The notes: generated from the sequence alone by a model not told the origin. A stretch of 64,000 nucleotides of DNA from Podocnemis expansa (GCA_007922195.1 ML681963.1:57643586-57707585); one strand, 5' to 3'; shown: positions 43,895-56,159, counted from the stretch's first letter. Numbers and translations are program-made.

Positions 43895-46360
43895 GGAGTC
43901 GGGGCACAGAGGGGTGCAAGAAAGAGAAAGATGGAGACAGTTGCTCTGTGTATAGCAGGTGGCCAAGCCTTGCCCCACTGGTTTCCCTGCAGTCACATCT
44001 CCCAATAAATCTAGGCAGCCAGACATTTACCATGCAACATTTTCTCTGAAATGAGCCTCAAGATGTTCTCCCTCTGGGACCTGAAATGGGCTTTGTGACC
44101 ACTCAGCTGCACCCATGGGAGGGAGCATCATTCCTGCAAATCCCTCTCCCCCTTCATGCTTCCTGCCCCCCATCCCCCCACCAGGCCCAGGGAATGGATG
44201 GGGTAGGCAGAACACTGCTTCATGTAGAAAGCTTATTTCTCACTGATTGTGACCGGGTGGCCCTGCAGTCTGGGAAGCTGAATTCTGATGGGGTCTGATT
44301 GATAGGCTCTGAGGAGTTGTTCTTCCTCAGCATCAGTCAGCCTGCTTCTGTTGACTGCAAATGAAGGCCCAAGAAATTGGACAGTAATCAGTGCCAGATG
44401 GAAAACGCAATTGCAAATGCTTCTGTCTGGAGCATGCTGCTTGGGAGGAAAGCGGAGCCTGCGAATCTCTGAATGCACATACACGTCTCTCTCCTTCTGG
44501 TGTTAACTTTACAGGCAATGCATCTCCATAGGAACTTTCCAGGCAAGGAATCTATTTGTCATGTGTGGCCCTGCTCCATGACATGACATGCCAGCATTGG
44601 CCAGCACCAGCACCTGAAGAAATGAGCCATCATTCTCCTGGCAGAGGTGGAGACCTTATGGGGATCTTGGTGGATGAAATCCAGGCCCAGCAGCTGGCTC
44701 AGCAATGCTCATGTGTTGCAGGGAGCAGAGTCACCTAAAATCTGTTTATCTTAATGGAGAAGCATCTAAAGCATCTTTTAGCAAACCTGGATGGGCCTTG
44801 GGGCTGTGCTGTAGCAAAGAATCAGGGTTCATGCGCCCCTGCAGCACTGCTGTAAGCGGGTCCCAGCCCTAGCTATGCAGGACATCATTCCATGTCCACC
44901 CGGCCAGGTGCAGAGGAATTGCATCCACTTTAGTGATAACAAGCAAATGTTTACCATAATGGAGCCAGCTGCCCAAAGGGGAAGTTCCTTCCCAACCTTT
45001 CAGCATTAGAGGTTGGCTTATGCCTGATTTGGAAGTGCTTATTTCCTTTCTGACATTCCCACTGAGAGCTCTAGGCATTCTTGTGTCCAAAGAGCTGCTC
45101 ACTGATCAACCCCTTTCTGACTCTTGCAGTGCTCTTGGCTTCAGTGATGCCTTGTGACAATGAGTTCTGCAGGCTGAGTGTGTGTGGAAAATATCTGTTT
45201 TCAGACACCACGCTTGCCTTGGGGGGCCATTCCACAGCCCCACAGATTCTGCTGTCAGGATGGGACAATCATCGTGTCCTATTTGGTTTCTGCTCCACAT
45301 CTAGTCTGTGTCTAGGACAAGAAGTCCAGTTTAAAACACATTTATGTGTTCCCACTGGGCTATTTCACATACCTTACTGCATGCATGAAGGGCAATATGG
45401 AGAATGCCCAGGACAGCGCCGGCTAATAAATAACTGCCTGCAGAGTGGAGTTAAATGAAGAGCAACTTTCTTCCACAGTCTGCTTTCTGGTCTCTTACAA
45501 CTCAGGACCTAGCAGGCACTGATGCAGAAGTCACAGCATATGACTCCCATGTAACAGTGTAGACACCGACATGCATGAGCTTGTGTGTGGGTGAGTCACT
45601 GTTTGGCACACATCAAACTTGCTCACATGGCTGGAGCTATTGCTTCTCTTTGCTGGGCTAGTGAGGCTGCTGAAGCTGATGGTACGTTCATGTATCCAAT
45701 TCTTGTGATTTTTATCATGAGTTTCATAGTATTTGGTGTTTTCCTTAAAGCTCCAGTTTCTGGAATCGTGATTATTTGAGAACCTCAACTTTCATGTAAA
45801 TACAAAGTAAGTTTCCAGTCTTCATGGTTGTGGAGAAAAGCATGAATGTGTGACCTAAAGGCTCCAACACCAGAGCACAAATAAAAAAAAAAAACACCCC
45901 CCCCCAAAGGTATTGTTTTTAGAAATCTCATTTTAAAACCGATCTCCTGATCAGGGGAAAGGAAAAGGGAGCACCCTGATTCGTGATTTGCGAATGCTTG
46001 GTTGGGGCTGGCAATGCTTATTCTATCACAGTGAACCTTATAAACACTTTAATAGTCCACTTACCATCACCCATAACAAATCCTTCTGAAATGAAATAAC
46101 AAACACTCTCCTCTCCCACAGGAGCTGGTCAGGTTGCCCCAGGGTGTGTGAGGGAGAGCTGGGTTGTTAGTGTGAGACTCCAATGAAATCACATTATCAT
46201 TTAGGACCCATCCTCACTGCAGTGTTACACTACCTGACAGATGAATGCTATAACTATGAGCATCAGTGTTTTCCCTTTGACAAAGCCAGCACACACACAG
46301 TTGCAGTGTGGAGAGATGCTTGGTTAAATCAGAGAGAATTATATATAAATAAAAAATTTT
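43895..46360. other. Intergenic, no gene recognised
   Basis: Unique-looking DNA with short overlapping frames on both strands. A minus-strand frame at 44484-44233 (…LTDAEEEQLLRAYQSD…) has a protein-like look near an acceptor-like TTTGCAG, but I match it to no family and it is unsupported. Confidence 0.35.
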
Positions 46361-46418
46361 TAAAAAATTCCCCTCTCACCCCTATGGGTGATATGTGTCT
46401 TCCTCAACCTCGGGTCCT

Positions 46419-49400
46419 CTACCAGAGGCCTGGGAGTTTGAGGGTTCTGCGCAGTATCTTAGCTGTTCCTAGCACTGCACTCTTCTGGACAGAGAGCTCT
46501 GATGTTGTTCCTGGGATCTGTTGGAGGCACTCTCCCAGCTTAGGAGTCACAGCCCCGAGTGCTCCTACCACCACTGGGACCACTTTTGCCTTTACTTTCC
46601 ACATCCTCTCTAGTTCCTCTTTCAGGCCCTGGTACTTCTCCAGCTTCTCATACTCCTTCTTCCTGATGTTGCTGTCACTTGGCACTGCTACATCTATCAC
46701 CACCGCTGTCTTCTGGTCCTTGTCTGTTACCACGATGTCTGGTTGATTGGCCAGTACCTGCCTGTCCGTCTGGATCTGGAAGTCCCACAGAATCTTAGCC
46801 CTGTTATTCTCCACAACCTTCTGTGGAATCTCCCATCTGGTCTTGGGAGGGTCTAGCCCATACACTGTGCAGATGTTCCTGTACACAATGCCAGCTACTT
46901 GTTTGTGCCGTTCAGTGTATGCTGTTCCTGCCTGCATCTTACATCCTGCCACTATGTGTTGGACTGTCTCTGAGGCCTCTCTGCACAGTCTGCACCTTGG
47001 GTCCTGTCTAGTGTGGTAGACCCCTGCTTCAATGGAGCTGGTGCTCAGTGCCTGTTCTTGTGCTGCTATGATCAGTGCCTCAGTGCTGTCTTTTAGTCCA
47101 GCCCTTTCCAGCCACTGGTAGGATTTCCCAATGTCAGCCACCTCAGCTATCTGTTGATGGTACATCCCCTGCAGGGTCTTGTCTTGCCATGGCACTTCTT
47201 CTGCTTGGTCTTCCTCCCATGTCTGCTGCTGCTGCCTCAGGCATTCTCTCAGCAGCTCATCTTTGGGTGCCATCTTACTGATGTACTCCTGGATGCTCTG
47301 GGTTTCATCCAGGACAGTGGCTTTGACACTCACCAAACCCCGCCCGCCTTTTTTCCGGCTGGCGTACAGTCTCTGGGTGTTGGACTTGGGGTGGAAACCT
47401 CCGTACATTGTGAGGAGCTTCTGGGTCTTCACATCGGCAGCCTCCATGTCCTCCTTTGGCCAGCTCACTATACCGGCAGGGTATCTGATGACTGGCAGGG
47501 CGTACCTGTTGATGGCATGGATCTTGTTCTTCCCATCGAGCTGGCTCTTCAGAACCTGTCTTATCCTTTGGTGGTACTTGCATGTTGCTGTCTTCCTTGC
47601 CTCCTCATCGTGGTTCCCATGTGACTGTGGGATGCCAAGGTACTTGTAGCTGGTCTGTATGTCTGCTATGTGGCCTGCTGGTAGTTCCACCCCATCAGTC
47701 TTGACTACCTTCCCTCTCTTTACTACCATCCGGCCACACTTCTCCAGTCCGAATGACATCGCAATATCCTCACTGTAGATCCGTGTCAGATGGATTAGCG
47801 AGTCGATGTCTCGTTCATTCTTAGCATACAGCTTGATGTCATCCATGTAGAGGAGGTGGCTAATGGTAGTTCCACTCTTGAACTTGTACCCATATCCAGT
47901 CCTTGTGATTATCTGGCTGAGGGGGTTCAAGCCAATGCAGAACAGCAGCGGGGACAGCGCATCACCTTGGTATATGCCGCACTTGATGGCCACTTGTGCA
48001 AGCTGTCTTGAGTTGACTTCCAGTGTTGTCTTCCACAGTCCCATTGAGTTCTTGAGGAAGGTCCTTAGTGTCCTGTTGACTTTGTATAGCGCCAGACATT
48101 CACAGATCATGTGTGCGGTATTGAGTCGTAGGCCTTCCTGTAGTGAATCCAGGCTGTGCTCAGATTGGTTTGTCTAGACCTTGAGTCTTGGGCGACCGCT
48201 CTATTGATGAGCAACTGGTGTTTTGAGCCTCTGGTGTTGTTCCCAATGCCCTTCTGAGCTGTGCTCATGTACTGGCCAATATGGGCCTGTAGCTTGGCAG
48301 CTATGATGCCTGATAGGACTTTCCATGTTGTGGGGAGGCAGTTTATTGGCTGGTAGTTGGACGGTGCTGTTCCCTTATGGGGGTCTTTCATGATCAGCAC
48401 TGTCCTTCCTTATGTTAGCCAGTCTGGGTGGGAGCCTGCTGCTAGCAGCTGGTTCATCTGTGCTGCTAGGCGTTCATGCACTGCTGTTAGTTGCTTTAGC
48501 CAGTAGGTGTGGATCATGTCCAGTCCAGGTGCTGTCCAGCTCTTCATGTTCTTGACCCGCTGTTGGATGTCTGCTACTGTGATGGTGACTGGTTCCTGTT
48601 CTGGGAGATTGCTGTGGTCTGTTCTCAGGTCCTGCAGCCACTTTGCACTGGTGTCATGAGTCTTCTCTTTCTCCCATATGTTCTTCCAGTACTGTTCAGT
48701 TTCTGCTGTTGGTGGCTTTGCTGTTATTGTGTTGTTGCACTGCAGTTGGGAGTACACCTTGGATGGTTCTTTGGAGAACAGGGCATTTATCTTTTTGGCC
48801 TCTGCTGCTCTAGTTTATCTCCTTAGCCTGGTAGCCACTGCTGTGAGCCTTTGTTTAGCAGTCTCTAGGGCTTCAGATGGAGTCAGGCCCTTGTATTTTT
48901 TCAGTAGCCAAGTTTTATCCTTAATCTCTACACCCTTCTGTAGTTCCACCAGCTGACTAACTTCTCTCTGGGTTGCCTTGATCTTATCCTCCAACCTCAT
49001 TTTCCATATGTACTGCTGTTCTTTTTGATCGTGTAGCCAAGCATCTCCAGGATTACAGAGGCTGTAGCGTATACCAGTTCATTGGTTTGAGTTATGGTGG
49101 TAGTAGGAATTGTCATTAGGGCTCTATTGGCATCTTCTAGCATACTAGCTGATGGTAGTTCTCCAACGAGCCTTGGTAATTGGTCTTGAGGGTTGACTGT
49201 AGCTAGTTTATCCATGGTCTTATGCCTCATATCAGCTGCTGTGCTCTGTAGTGGAGGGGGTGGCAGTGAAGTTCCAGCTTCAGGTGTTGGCTGCACATCT
49301 AGTTGTTCTTCTGGGTCTTCTTCTTGAGTCCAGGATGTAATGTGGAGTTGGGCTATCTCAAGTTGTGAGAGCAGCTGCCTCTTTACTATGTTGAAGCATT

Positions 49401-49641
49401 GGGTAACTAGCTGTTTCTCAGTTAGTATGGATGTAGGTCTTTTGTCCATCCATAGTTCCCTCATACGTTTCATATATCTCCTCTCATTAGGTCTACTGTT
49501 GTAGCAGCATTCCATCAATTCCAGGTTCTCTTGTCTCGTCCATGTATGGTTTGTTCCAGTAGCCCACTTGTCGTCAGATTGTCCTGGTTCCCCAACATCT
49601 GGCACGGACCTTGTTAATCCAGGCGACGTCCGAGCTGGCAT
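46419..49641 (-). pseudogene. R2/R4/Dong-type LINE polyprotein, frameshifted
   Basis: Read on the minus strand in at least three frames: 49641-48997 (Myb-like TWTRQENLELMECCYNSR), 49000-48815, 48757-48410 (KSWTAPGLDMIHTYWLK), 48400-48107 (RT motif A, YRKAYDSI) and 48110-46419 (563 residues). The last part holds GIYQGDALSPLLF, the catalytic YMDD at residues 88-91, and a C-terminal zinc knuckle C373-C376-H385-C390. A restriction-like endonuclease motif follows (PD at 457-458, D473 in VIDVAVPSD, then K and KY). Single ORF, RT followed by CCHC and a PD-(D/E)XK nuclease is the layout of the R2/R4 group of site-preferring LINEs. It is dead through two frame changes (near 49000 and 48110) and internal stops, but long stretches are well preserved, so it is fairly young. 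Confidence 0.85.
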
Positions 49642-49735
49642 GACTCTCCTAGTTCATGTCACTCTCATATTCGAGGTAGGCAAGTGAGGCATTAGGGGGT
49701 CTTTTGCCCAAGGACCCCTACTGGAAAGGTAGATA

Positions 49736-49803
49736 GGTACCCACCAGGATTTGAACCCCAGTCTCCTGTATCAAAGGGCGTCACTTTTAACCACTATGGG
49801 TGC
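49736..49803 (-). other. tRNA-like sequence at the 5' end of the LINE
   Basis: On the minus strand, 68 nt with acceptor halves GCACCCA and TGGGTAC (6 of 7 pairs), an A-box-like TAGTGGTTAAAAG and a B-box GGTTCAAATCC. The T-stem has mismatches, so it is not a good functional tRNA. It could be the pol III head of a SINE (it is followed by GTCCTTGGGCAAAAGAC, typical of tRNA-SINE bodies) or an integral 5' leader of the LINE. Confidence 0.5.
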
Positions 49804-49822
49804 TCATATATGTATATATGTA

Positions 49823-49935
49823 TAGGTGTTAGTCTAGTTCAGCGAAATGAACAAGGAGTTTTGTGGCACCTTTAAAGACTGACAAATTTATTTATCCCGT
49901 GAGCTTTCATTGGAGAAAATCCCACTTTGTGAGAG
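49823..49935 (-). repeat. Dispersed hairpin repeat, copy 11
   Basis: GTTAGTCTAGTTCAGCG, ACAAGGAGTTTTGTGGCACC and the arm GACTGACAAATTTATTTATC, then GAGCTTTCATTGGAGAAAATCCCACTTTGTGAG split across arm and centre. On the minus strand GTGGGATTTTCTCC and GAAAGC remain but CTGATGA has decayed to CTCACAA. Confidence 0.65.
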
Positions 49936-50635
49936 GCTTAAAGAAGGGGAACTTACAGAATGGGCTTGCTTTTTGCCACTCATCTACCAGCTAATATTTA
50001 GACCTCCTTTCCCACTCCCAACACTGTCTATTCAGACTGCAAGCTCTTTAAGCCAAGGAGAGTGTCCTTTTCTATATGTTTGTACAAGGACTGGCACAAT
50101 AGGGTCTCATCATACCTGGGGCCCTTAAAAGACAGATCATAACTCATAATAGCTCTTGTTTGAAAACCCAACAAGCACCAGCAGGATCCTGAGTTTGACT
50201 GATGTTCAGAGCAGCTGTGTGTGGAAAGGATTCTTCCCTGAACCCTTAGGAGACTAAGTGGTGAGATTTCATCTTAAAGATTGCTTTTCTCCAACTCTTT
50301 ACTTTAAATAACTGTAAGGTATCTTGCTATGTCTGCACTCTCCAATCACCATACTTTAGCTTTTTAACTCCTTTATAAGTCCAAGCAAACTGACCAGGGA
50401 GACACTGAAAATAATAGCTCTAAGCAATTCTTTTAACATTCTAAACTTGTCTGGTTTGGCTCAGTCTATTCAAATAGTAGTAACCACATTTTAAAGATAA
50501 GTGCATCTTTGGAAATGTGATAAATGTGTTAGATGCCTGAGAACACAAGATCACAAATCTTGGTGATTTGCAATGTTGCTTGGTATAATGGCTCAGACTC
50601 CACTACAATCTGAGGAAAATCGCTTGCAAGACTGT

Positions 50636-50651
50636 AGAGAGAGAGAGAGAG

Positions 50652-50707
<56 letters not shown>
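50636..50707. repeat. (GA)n(GT)n microsatellite
   Basis: A GA run followed by about 28 GT units, directly beside the left end of the DIRS element. Confidence 0.95.
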
Positions 50708-50719
50708 GTACACACCTAG

Positions 50720-50915
50720 AACATTGATTCATCTCTGAGCACTGCTTACATACATTCTAAACCATGTGTCTACATGCCACAGCGCACGGTCACCTGGAAG
50801 GTTTTTCCCTAGCCTGTACCCACAGAGTCAGTTGCTAACGCTCCCTCTGACCTGTGCTCAGGCATGGTATATAGGTGGGGCTGACCCAGCGCCCCCCTTC
50901 AGTTCCTTCTTTCCA
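50720..50915. repeat. DIRS left inverted terminal repeat
   Basis: Complement of the right end: shared words include GGTTTAGAATGTATGT, TGTGGCA, TGGTCA(C/T)CTGGAAG, GTCAGTTGC(T/C)AACGC and GTATATAGGTGG. The outer edge abuts the GT microsatellite, so the exact first base is uncertain. Confidence 0.8.
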
Positions 50916-51142
50916 CCCAAGTGATGGTCCTGGAACTTCTGCCCTTGCATACCTGCAAGCACCGGTTCTTTTTCCATCATCGTTTCAGCCTTTATTCATC
51001 TTTAAGTATTTTGAGCATCAGCCTTCTCACAGGGTCTGCACTGGGATCTGAATCCCTTTTCCCATGGCACAGGGGCTGCACGTAGAGCCTGGCACAGGTA
51101 CAACAATGCCTGGTTTCAAACCCAGCGCCGCATGCAGTAAGG

Positions 51143-51810
51143 CAGGGGTTGGCAACCTCTGCCAGCCCCCATGCCTGCCCTGCCCACTGCACCCTCAGCA
51201 GGTGCCCAGGGTGGGGCCAAATGGGGGTGGAGCCAGGGATGCCAGGGTGGGAGGGGGGAGGCTAGGTTCCCTGGGGGCAGGCAGTCCTGGGGTAGGGGTG
51301 CATGGCTGAGCCACCACGCTTCCCTCCACTGTGGGGACTAACCCTGGGCCCCACGCCGGCCCCCCAAACCTAGCCAAGCTGTGCCACTCCAGCCCCCTGC
51401 ACCAAGCCATGCCACGCTGGCTCCCAAGCCCTGCGGAGCTGCTCTGCCCCTCCCACACAAACACTGAGCTGTGCTGCTCTGGCCCTTGAGCTGCTCCAAC
51501 CCCCTGCACTGAGCTGTGCCATGCCAGCTCCCTAGCCACTCTGGCACCCTGTGCTGAGCTGCACTATGTGGGCTCCAGAGCCACACCGAGCCACTCTGGG
51601 CCCCCAGAGCTCTGTTGAGCTGCCCCCCAAGCTGAGCGGTGCCATGCTGCCTCCCAAGCAGAATCATGCCGCCACGCCACCCCAGTTTTTGTGACCCCAA
51701 CAGGCCACACTTGGCGGTGGGGCCAGTGGGGAAGCCTGAGCAGCACTGCACACTGCTCAGGATTGGCCTGCATGCCAAATTTGGCACGTGTCGGGGGTTG
51801 CTGACTCCTG
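51143..51810. mobile_element. 668 bp hAT-like element inserted in the DIRS gag
   Basis: Ends CAGGGGTTGGCAACC and GGGTTGCTGACTCCTG, flanked by cagtaagg (51135-51142) and tggtaagg (51811-51818), 6 of 8. The gag frame is the same on both sides of the duplication. Same family as 42777-43283. The body is a GC-rich degenerate minisatellite (GCTGTGCCACTCCAGCCCC-like units). Confidence 0.8.
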
Positions 51811-53616
51811 TGGTAAGGCCTTCTCAATCAATGAGCCTCATGAGAAGTGCCTGGGTGAAGGTCACAGGGTTGACAAGTGTTGCATTTGTTGGTCTTTCAA
51901 ACCAAGAATGCAGAAGGAGCAAGAAAGCTGCTACTGCACCATGGCCTTGGAAGTGACTCTCCACCAAGCCTCCATGCTGGTCAGTGCACTGACCGTGCTG
52001 GAAACCATTCCACAGAGGGTGCACTCTGCACCGGAGCCTCCCCAGTACAGATTGCCATTGGGGAAAGGCAAGAAGTCGTGTGACAGATGGGAAGGTGCAC
52101 CAAAGTCTCAGGCTCTGGGGAAGAAGCCCCGTCCCCAGCACTGGTTGGGATCCCCCACACAGGCACAGGGATCCTCACTGCCTAGGGGCCTGAGAACACA
52201 GGCCATCCCAGCTCTATTCACGCCAGTGGTCTTTAAAGCAGCTGGACTGCTGCTGCAATTGCCGACTCCCCCTCCGCCATTGAGGCCAGTTGCATTGAGG
52301 GGTAAACCTTTGCTATCTTTTAAGGCATGGCCCAAAACCCACCTGGGCCCCAGGCCTTCAGCACAGGATGATACGGTGCAGGGCAAAAGTCAGCACAGGG
52401 GAAGCTTGTCCCAAGATCAGTCCCCCGCACTGGCAGCTTGGCTCAGGGATACCTAGTTCTGGTGCTCTCCATCTCTGGCACAGCCTGACTTGCCTGCGTT
52501 GGGATCACAGTCACAAGTGGGGGAAGACCCCAGTCACCTCCACACTCATCCACCAGTGACTCTTCAAGGGATCATTCACTGGTGCCATCATCTCACACCT
52601 GATCCTGATCCCTGAGGGACTCTGACACACAGCATCGGGGTTGAAGGTCATCCTCTCCTAGCACCAGCTGTGGTACAGCCAGCGGGGAAGCACCAGAGGA
52701 AGTGCTCAACCCCAATGTGGCGGCACAGATTCAGGGAGCTTTGATCCTAAGCTTCAGCCTCCCCTTCACTGAGACATCATTCCCCAGCCAGTGAGGTCCT
52801 GGCACTGGGGCACTGGAGGGGCCAGTCCTCGCAGAGGGAGTGGCACAGGAAAGTGACTTGTCTGCCCGCATGGGACAGGAGAATATCTCTGGCACTGACC
52901 CCTGCACCACGGACTTTCAAGGACTGGGTGGCATAGTGGGCCAACTGAGGATCCTGGGAGGCCACCCAAAGAGACCCCAAGTCCAGAGGTTCCTCAAGAG
53001 CCCCCACTCCCCAGATGGGGCAGGACTTCCAGGGATCCAACACTGAATCGAATCTGGGGGAGGGCACCACAGGTCTGGGCAGGGACACCTTCAGGATACC
53101 CTCCTCCACATCCCTGGATGAGGCAGTCTATCAAAAGTTCCTCTCTCTCCTGGAAGACCCCAAGGGCACACCAGGAGCTGCTGAAGCAACTGGTGTCCTA
53201 CCTGAACCTCTGGATCGAGGTGGTGAGGGAGGACTTCAACATGCTCTTTGATGTGGGTGAGCCTGCACCCCCTGACCAGGGTGGCCTTACTGATGCATAA
53301 AGGGGGTCTTAAAAATTGCTCACACTCAGTGGCAGATACCCTCCTCCATTCCACCAGTCTCCAAGAGGACTGAGAGGAGATACCATGTCCCTGCAGACAA
53401 TTTTGGGTACCTCTTTATCCACCCCATGTCTGGGTCCCTAATAGTAGATGCAGTAAACCAGAGGGAGAGAAAAGGCCAACCTGTGTCAACCCCAAAAAAT
53501 AAAGAAGCCAAGAGACTGGACTTGTTTGGTCACAAGTGTCAGCGGAGGTGGCAGCCATGATGGCCACCCTGCCCCACACGTAGCCCCCTGGATTATGCTG
53601 CTCTCAAGGAGGAATG

Positions 53617-55066
53617 TTAAGTATCGATCTCCCTGATGGGCCTCCATCTCCAGGCCATCCAGCACAAGGGGGAAGAATGTTAAGTATCAATCTCCCCTGA
53701 TGGCCCTCGATCTCCAGTGTGAGTTTCTTCCTCCCTAGCTTTGTGTCAACAAGAAGGGGGGTGAGTTCCTATCCCCCCTGAACAGTTTCTCTGCACCCCC
53801 GTCACCACGAAGGAGGGGTCATTGTCTGGGGTCTCAGTTCCATCATTGGTCCTGACCAGAATCCCACTCCCAATTGGCTATTTTTACTCTGGCTGTGCAA
53901 AATTCTATTAAAACTCACTGTCTCAGCTAGCTTGGTGTTCTCCCACCCTTGAATGCTAAAGGGCACGTCGCGACCCTGTCGGACTGATCCCCCAACTGAG
54001 ACAGGGAGCACCCACCCATGAGACCTTTTCCTTTTTTTGGGGTGTACACGGATTGCTGGCCGAACAATTAAGTGCTGAGATGCTGCAGCTGGTCTGCCTC
54101 CTCACTTTGGGTTCTACCGCGGTCCTGGGACAGGTATTATAAATTGATATAGGCCTCCTACCTTCTCTTAATCATTCTACTTGGTACCATTTATATATAG
54201 TCTGTGATTGTAGCTTCTTCACCTGAGTTTTGCATAGTTTGTGTAGTTGTTATTATTTGCTCTGTATCCTGTATAATCTTTTCATGATATAGTTGTTTAT
54301 GGTCTAGCATAGTTCTGTGTTGTTAATTTGCCAGGTGTTTTATTGGTCATTTGTATTTTGCATCCTTTTTACTGTAGAACTGTTCATCACTTCACTTCTG
54401 TTCTAAACTGCTGGCCCCAAACCTCCCCAGTGTACATGGGGGGAGTGTGGGGGTTTCTTTTTCTCTCATCTGACTTTTTCATTCTGCCGCCCACCCTTCT
54501 TGGCTAGCAAGGAGGAATGGCTTTCAGCCATTGGTAAATATGCGTCGGGTGGGCTGGTCAGTGCCTATACCGATGTTGAGGCAGTAAAAGGCCAGAAAAG
54601 TCTTTGACTTATTATGGGCACCCTCTTGTAGGTCATTACTTGATACTGTTATTTAACTATAAGTACTTTTGTAGGTTGTAAGTGTTTTACATAGACTTTC
54701 ATGCTTTATCCTGTTGTTTGGTTGTAGGTGTTTTACAGGTGCTTTATATAGACTTTCTTGCTCCACACTGTTACTTGGTTATAATGCTTTGCATAGGTTT
54801 TTAACTTTATATTGTCACTTAGTGCTAAGTGTTCATTTAGATTTTGCTTTATGCTGTTAGTTGGTTATAAGTGTCCTATATAGATTTTTGCTTCATATTG
54901 TTAGTTGATTACAAGTGTTTTTGCATAGATCTCCTTGCTTTACACTGTTAAGTGGTTAAAGGTGTTTAAGGTGTCACTATAAAAGTAGCTTTTTTGTTTA
55001 CTTGAACTGGTGTCTGTCTTATTGGTGGGTGTCGCTGGTCCATCCCAGTCACATCACGAACCCGGG
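53617..55066 (+). mobile_element. LTR-like insertion in the DIRS gag (probable solo LTR)
   Basis: Between gag homology blocks lies about 1.45 kb unrelated to DIRS. It begins TGTTAAGTATCGATCTCC, repeated once as TGTTAAGTATCAATCTCC at 53677. It contains CTATTAAAACTCACTG (about 53905) and CACTATAAAAGTAGC (about 54977), either of which could be a TATA box, and ends near CACATCA at about 55066. TG...CA ends and a TATA-like box suggest a solo LTR. I could not fix a target duplication. Confidence 0.45.
54635..54975. repeat. Degenerate minisatellite, unit about 60 bp
   Basis: Five to six imperfect units of the type CTTTATACTGTTA(G/C)TTGG followed by TTATAAGTGTTTTACATAGA. It lies inside the LTR-like insert, upstream of its TATA-like box. 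Confidence 0.6.
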
Positions 55067-56159
55067 GTTCAACAACAAGATTTATTATATGACAGCTCTA
55101 CAGCTCCATATCATGAATCAACAGGCGTTGTTAAGCTGCTGCATCTTCAATCTGTGGTAGTCAATGGAAAGGTTCAGAGACCTTACTCCCTCCAATTGTG
55201 TGGTGGACTTCAGTGCCCTAATGGAAGAGGGTTTGTTGGCAGCTCGTGTGACATTACTAGCATCCTGGGATGCATCTGACATGGCTAGCAGGGGGGGTAG
55301 CCTCAGCAGTAGCCATGAGACAGGTGGCAAAGGCTCCAAACTACAGATGCAACAGGCTATACAGGACTTCCCTTTCGAGGGCCCATCACTTTTCACTGAG
55401 TCCACAGATTCCAAGCTTCATGGCATGAAGGGCTGCCGGGCAAGCTACACTCAGATCACTGGGCATGTACACTTCTCAACTAGTGAGATACCCCTATCAG
55501 CCGCAACTGCCACAGCAGCATCAGCAACAACACCTTCCACAGCAGAGCTTACACCAATGGCCTTTTCTGTCTCCGCAGCAGGAGCATCACTGCCCCGGAG
55601 AATGACCTGGGGCATGGACCTAGGCCCTGCCCCTGCCAGCAGGCCACACCTCCAGCCTCCGACAGGGCCGTGGGTGGCTGGGCCACGGATCCCCAGCTGG
55701 GGACAGGGCTGGGAGCAGCCGCCACAGCCACGGATGGCTGGGTCCCAGATCCTTGGCCCGATCCAGCCAGAGACCGGGAGAGGCAGGGCCTCACCAGGAC
55801 CCGGGACACTGGCACCAGCGTTCGGGGCATTGGCCCCATGTGCCAGGTGCCAGTGACGCCCCTGCTCCGCAGCATCCCTCCAGAAATCAAGACAGGAACA
55901 GGGGCAAAGGAAACAGAGGAGGCAGGGGGGCCAGGGCCCCAGCCAGTCCTCCAACCAGGGAAACAACAAAAATAACAACCACACATCCACTCGCAGATGT
56001 CAGTTTTGATGGACAGCTCGAGGGCCATTTACATTCCCCAAGCCATCCGCATAACTCAACATTCCAGGACCGTCTCTCCGTGTTCCTCCACCGGGGGTTG
56101 GAAATCACCTCTGACTGCTGGGTCTTGAACACAATCTCACTCAGCTATGCAATACAGTT

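Larger units (their letters stand above)
51064..55470 (+). pseudogene. DIRS Gag-like region, interrupted
   Basis: Fragments of a DIRS Gag. FKPSAACSK runs up to 51142 and, after the hAT insertion, KAFSINEPHEKCLGEGHRVD and CCICWSFKPRMQKEQE follow (cysteine/histidine knuckle). Next come HQELLKQLVSYLNLWIEVV (about 53160-53230, other frame), RYHVPADNFGYLFIHP and NKEAKRLDLFGHK (about 53370-53540). After the LTR-like insert come NQQALLSCCIFNLWWSMERF, SALMEEGLLAARVTL and AIQDFPFEGPSLFTESTDSK (to about 55430). Similarity is to vertebrate DIRS Gags remembered by pattern; several frame changes and stops are present. Confidence 0.7.

Noticed and set aside
43415..44026. 203-residue minus-strand frame
   Set aside because: It spans a hAT MITE with target duplications (43631-43890), so it cannot be an ancestral coding exon, and has no recognisable domain.
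47154..47649. Plus-strand frames of 156 residues
   Set aside because: Shadows of the minus-strand LINE reverse transcriptase.
49736..49803. Genuine tRNA gene
   Set aside because: The T-stem and anticodon stem have mismatches and it is fused to a LINE/SINE context; A and B boxes alone do not make a functional tRNA.
55451..56028. Minus-strand frames of 159-179 residues
   Set aside because: Antisense to the GC-rich Gag/RT linker of the DIRS element, with no family resemblance.
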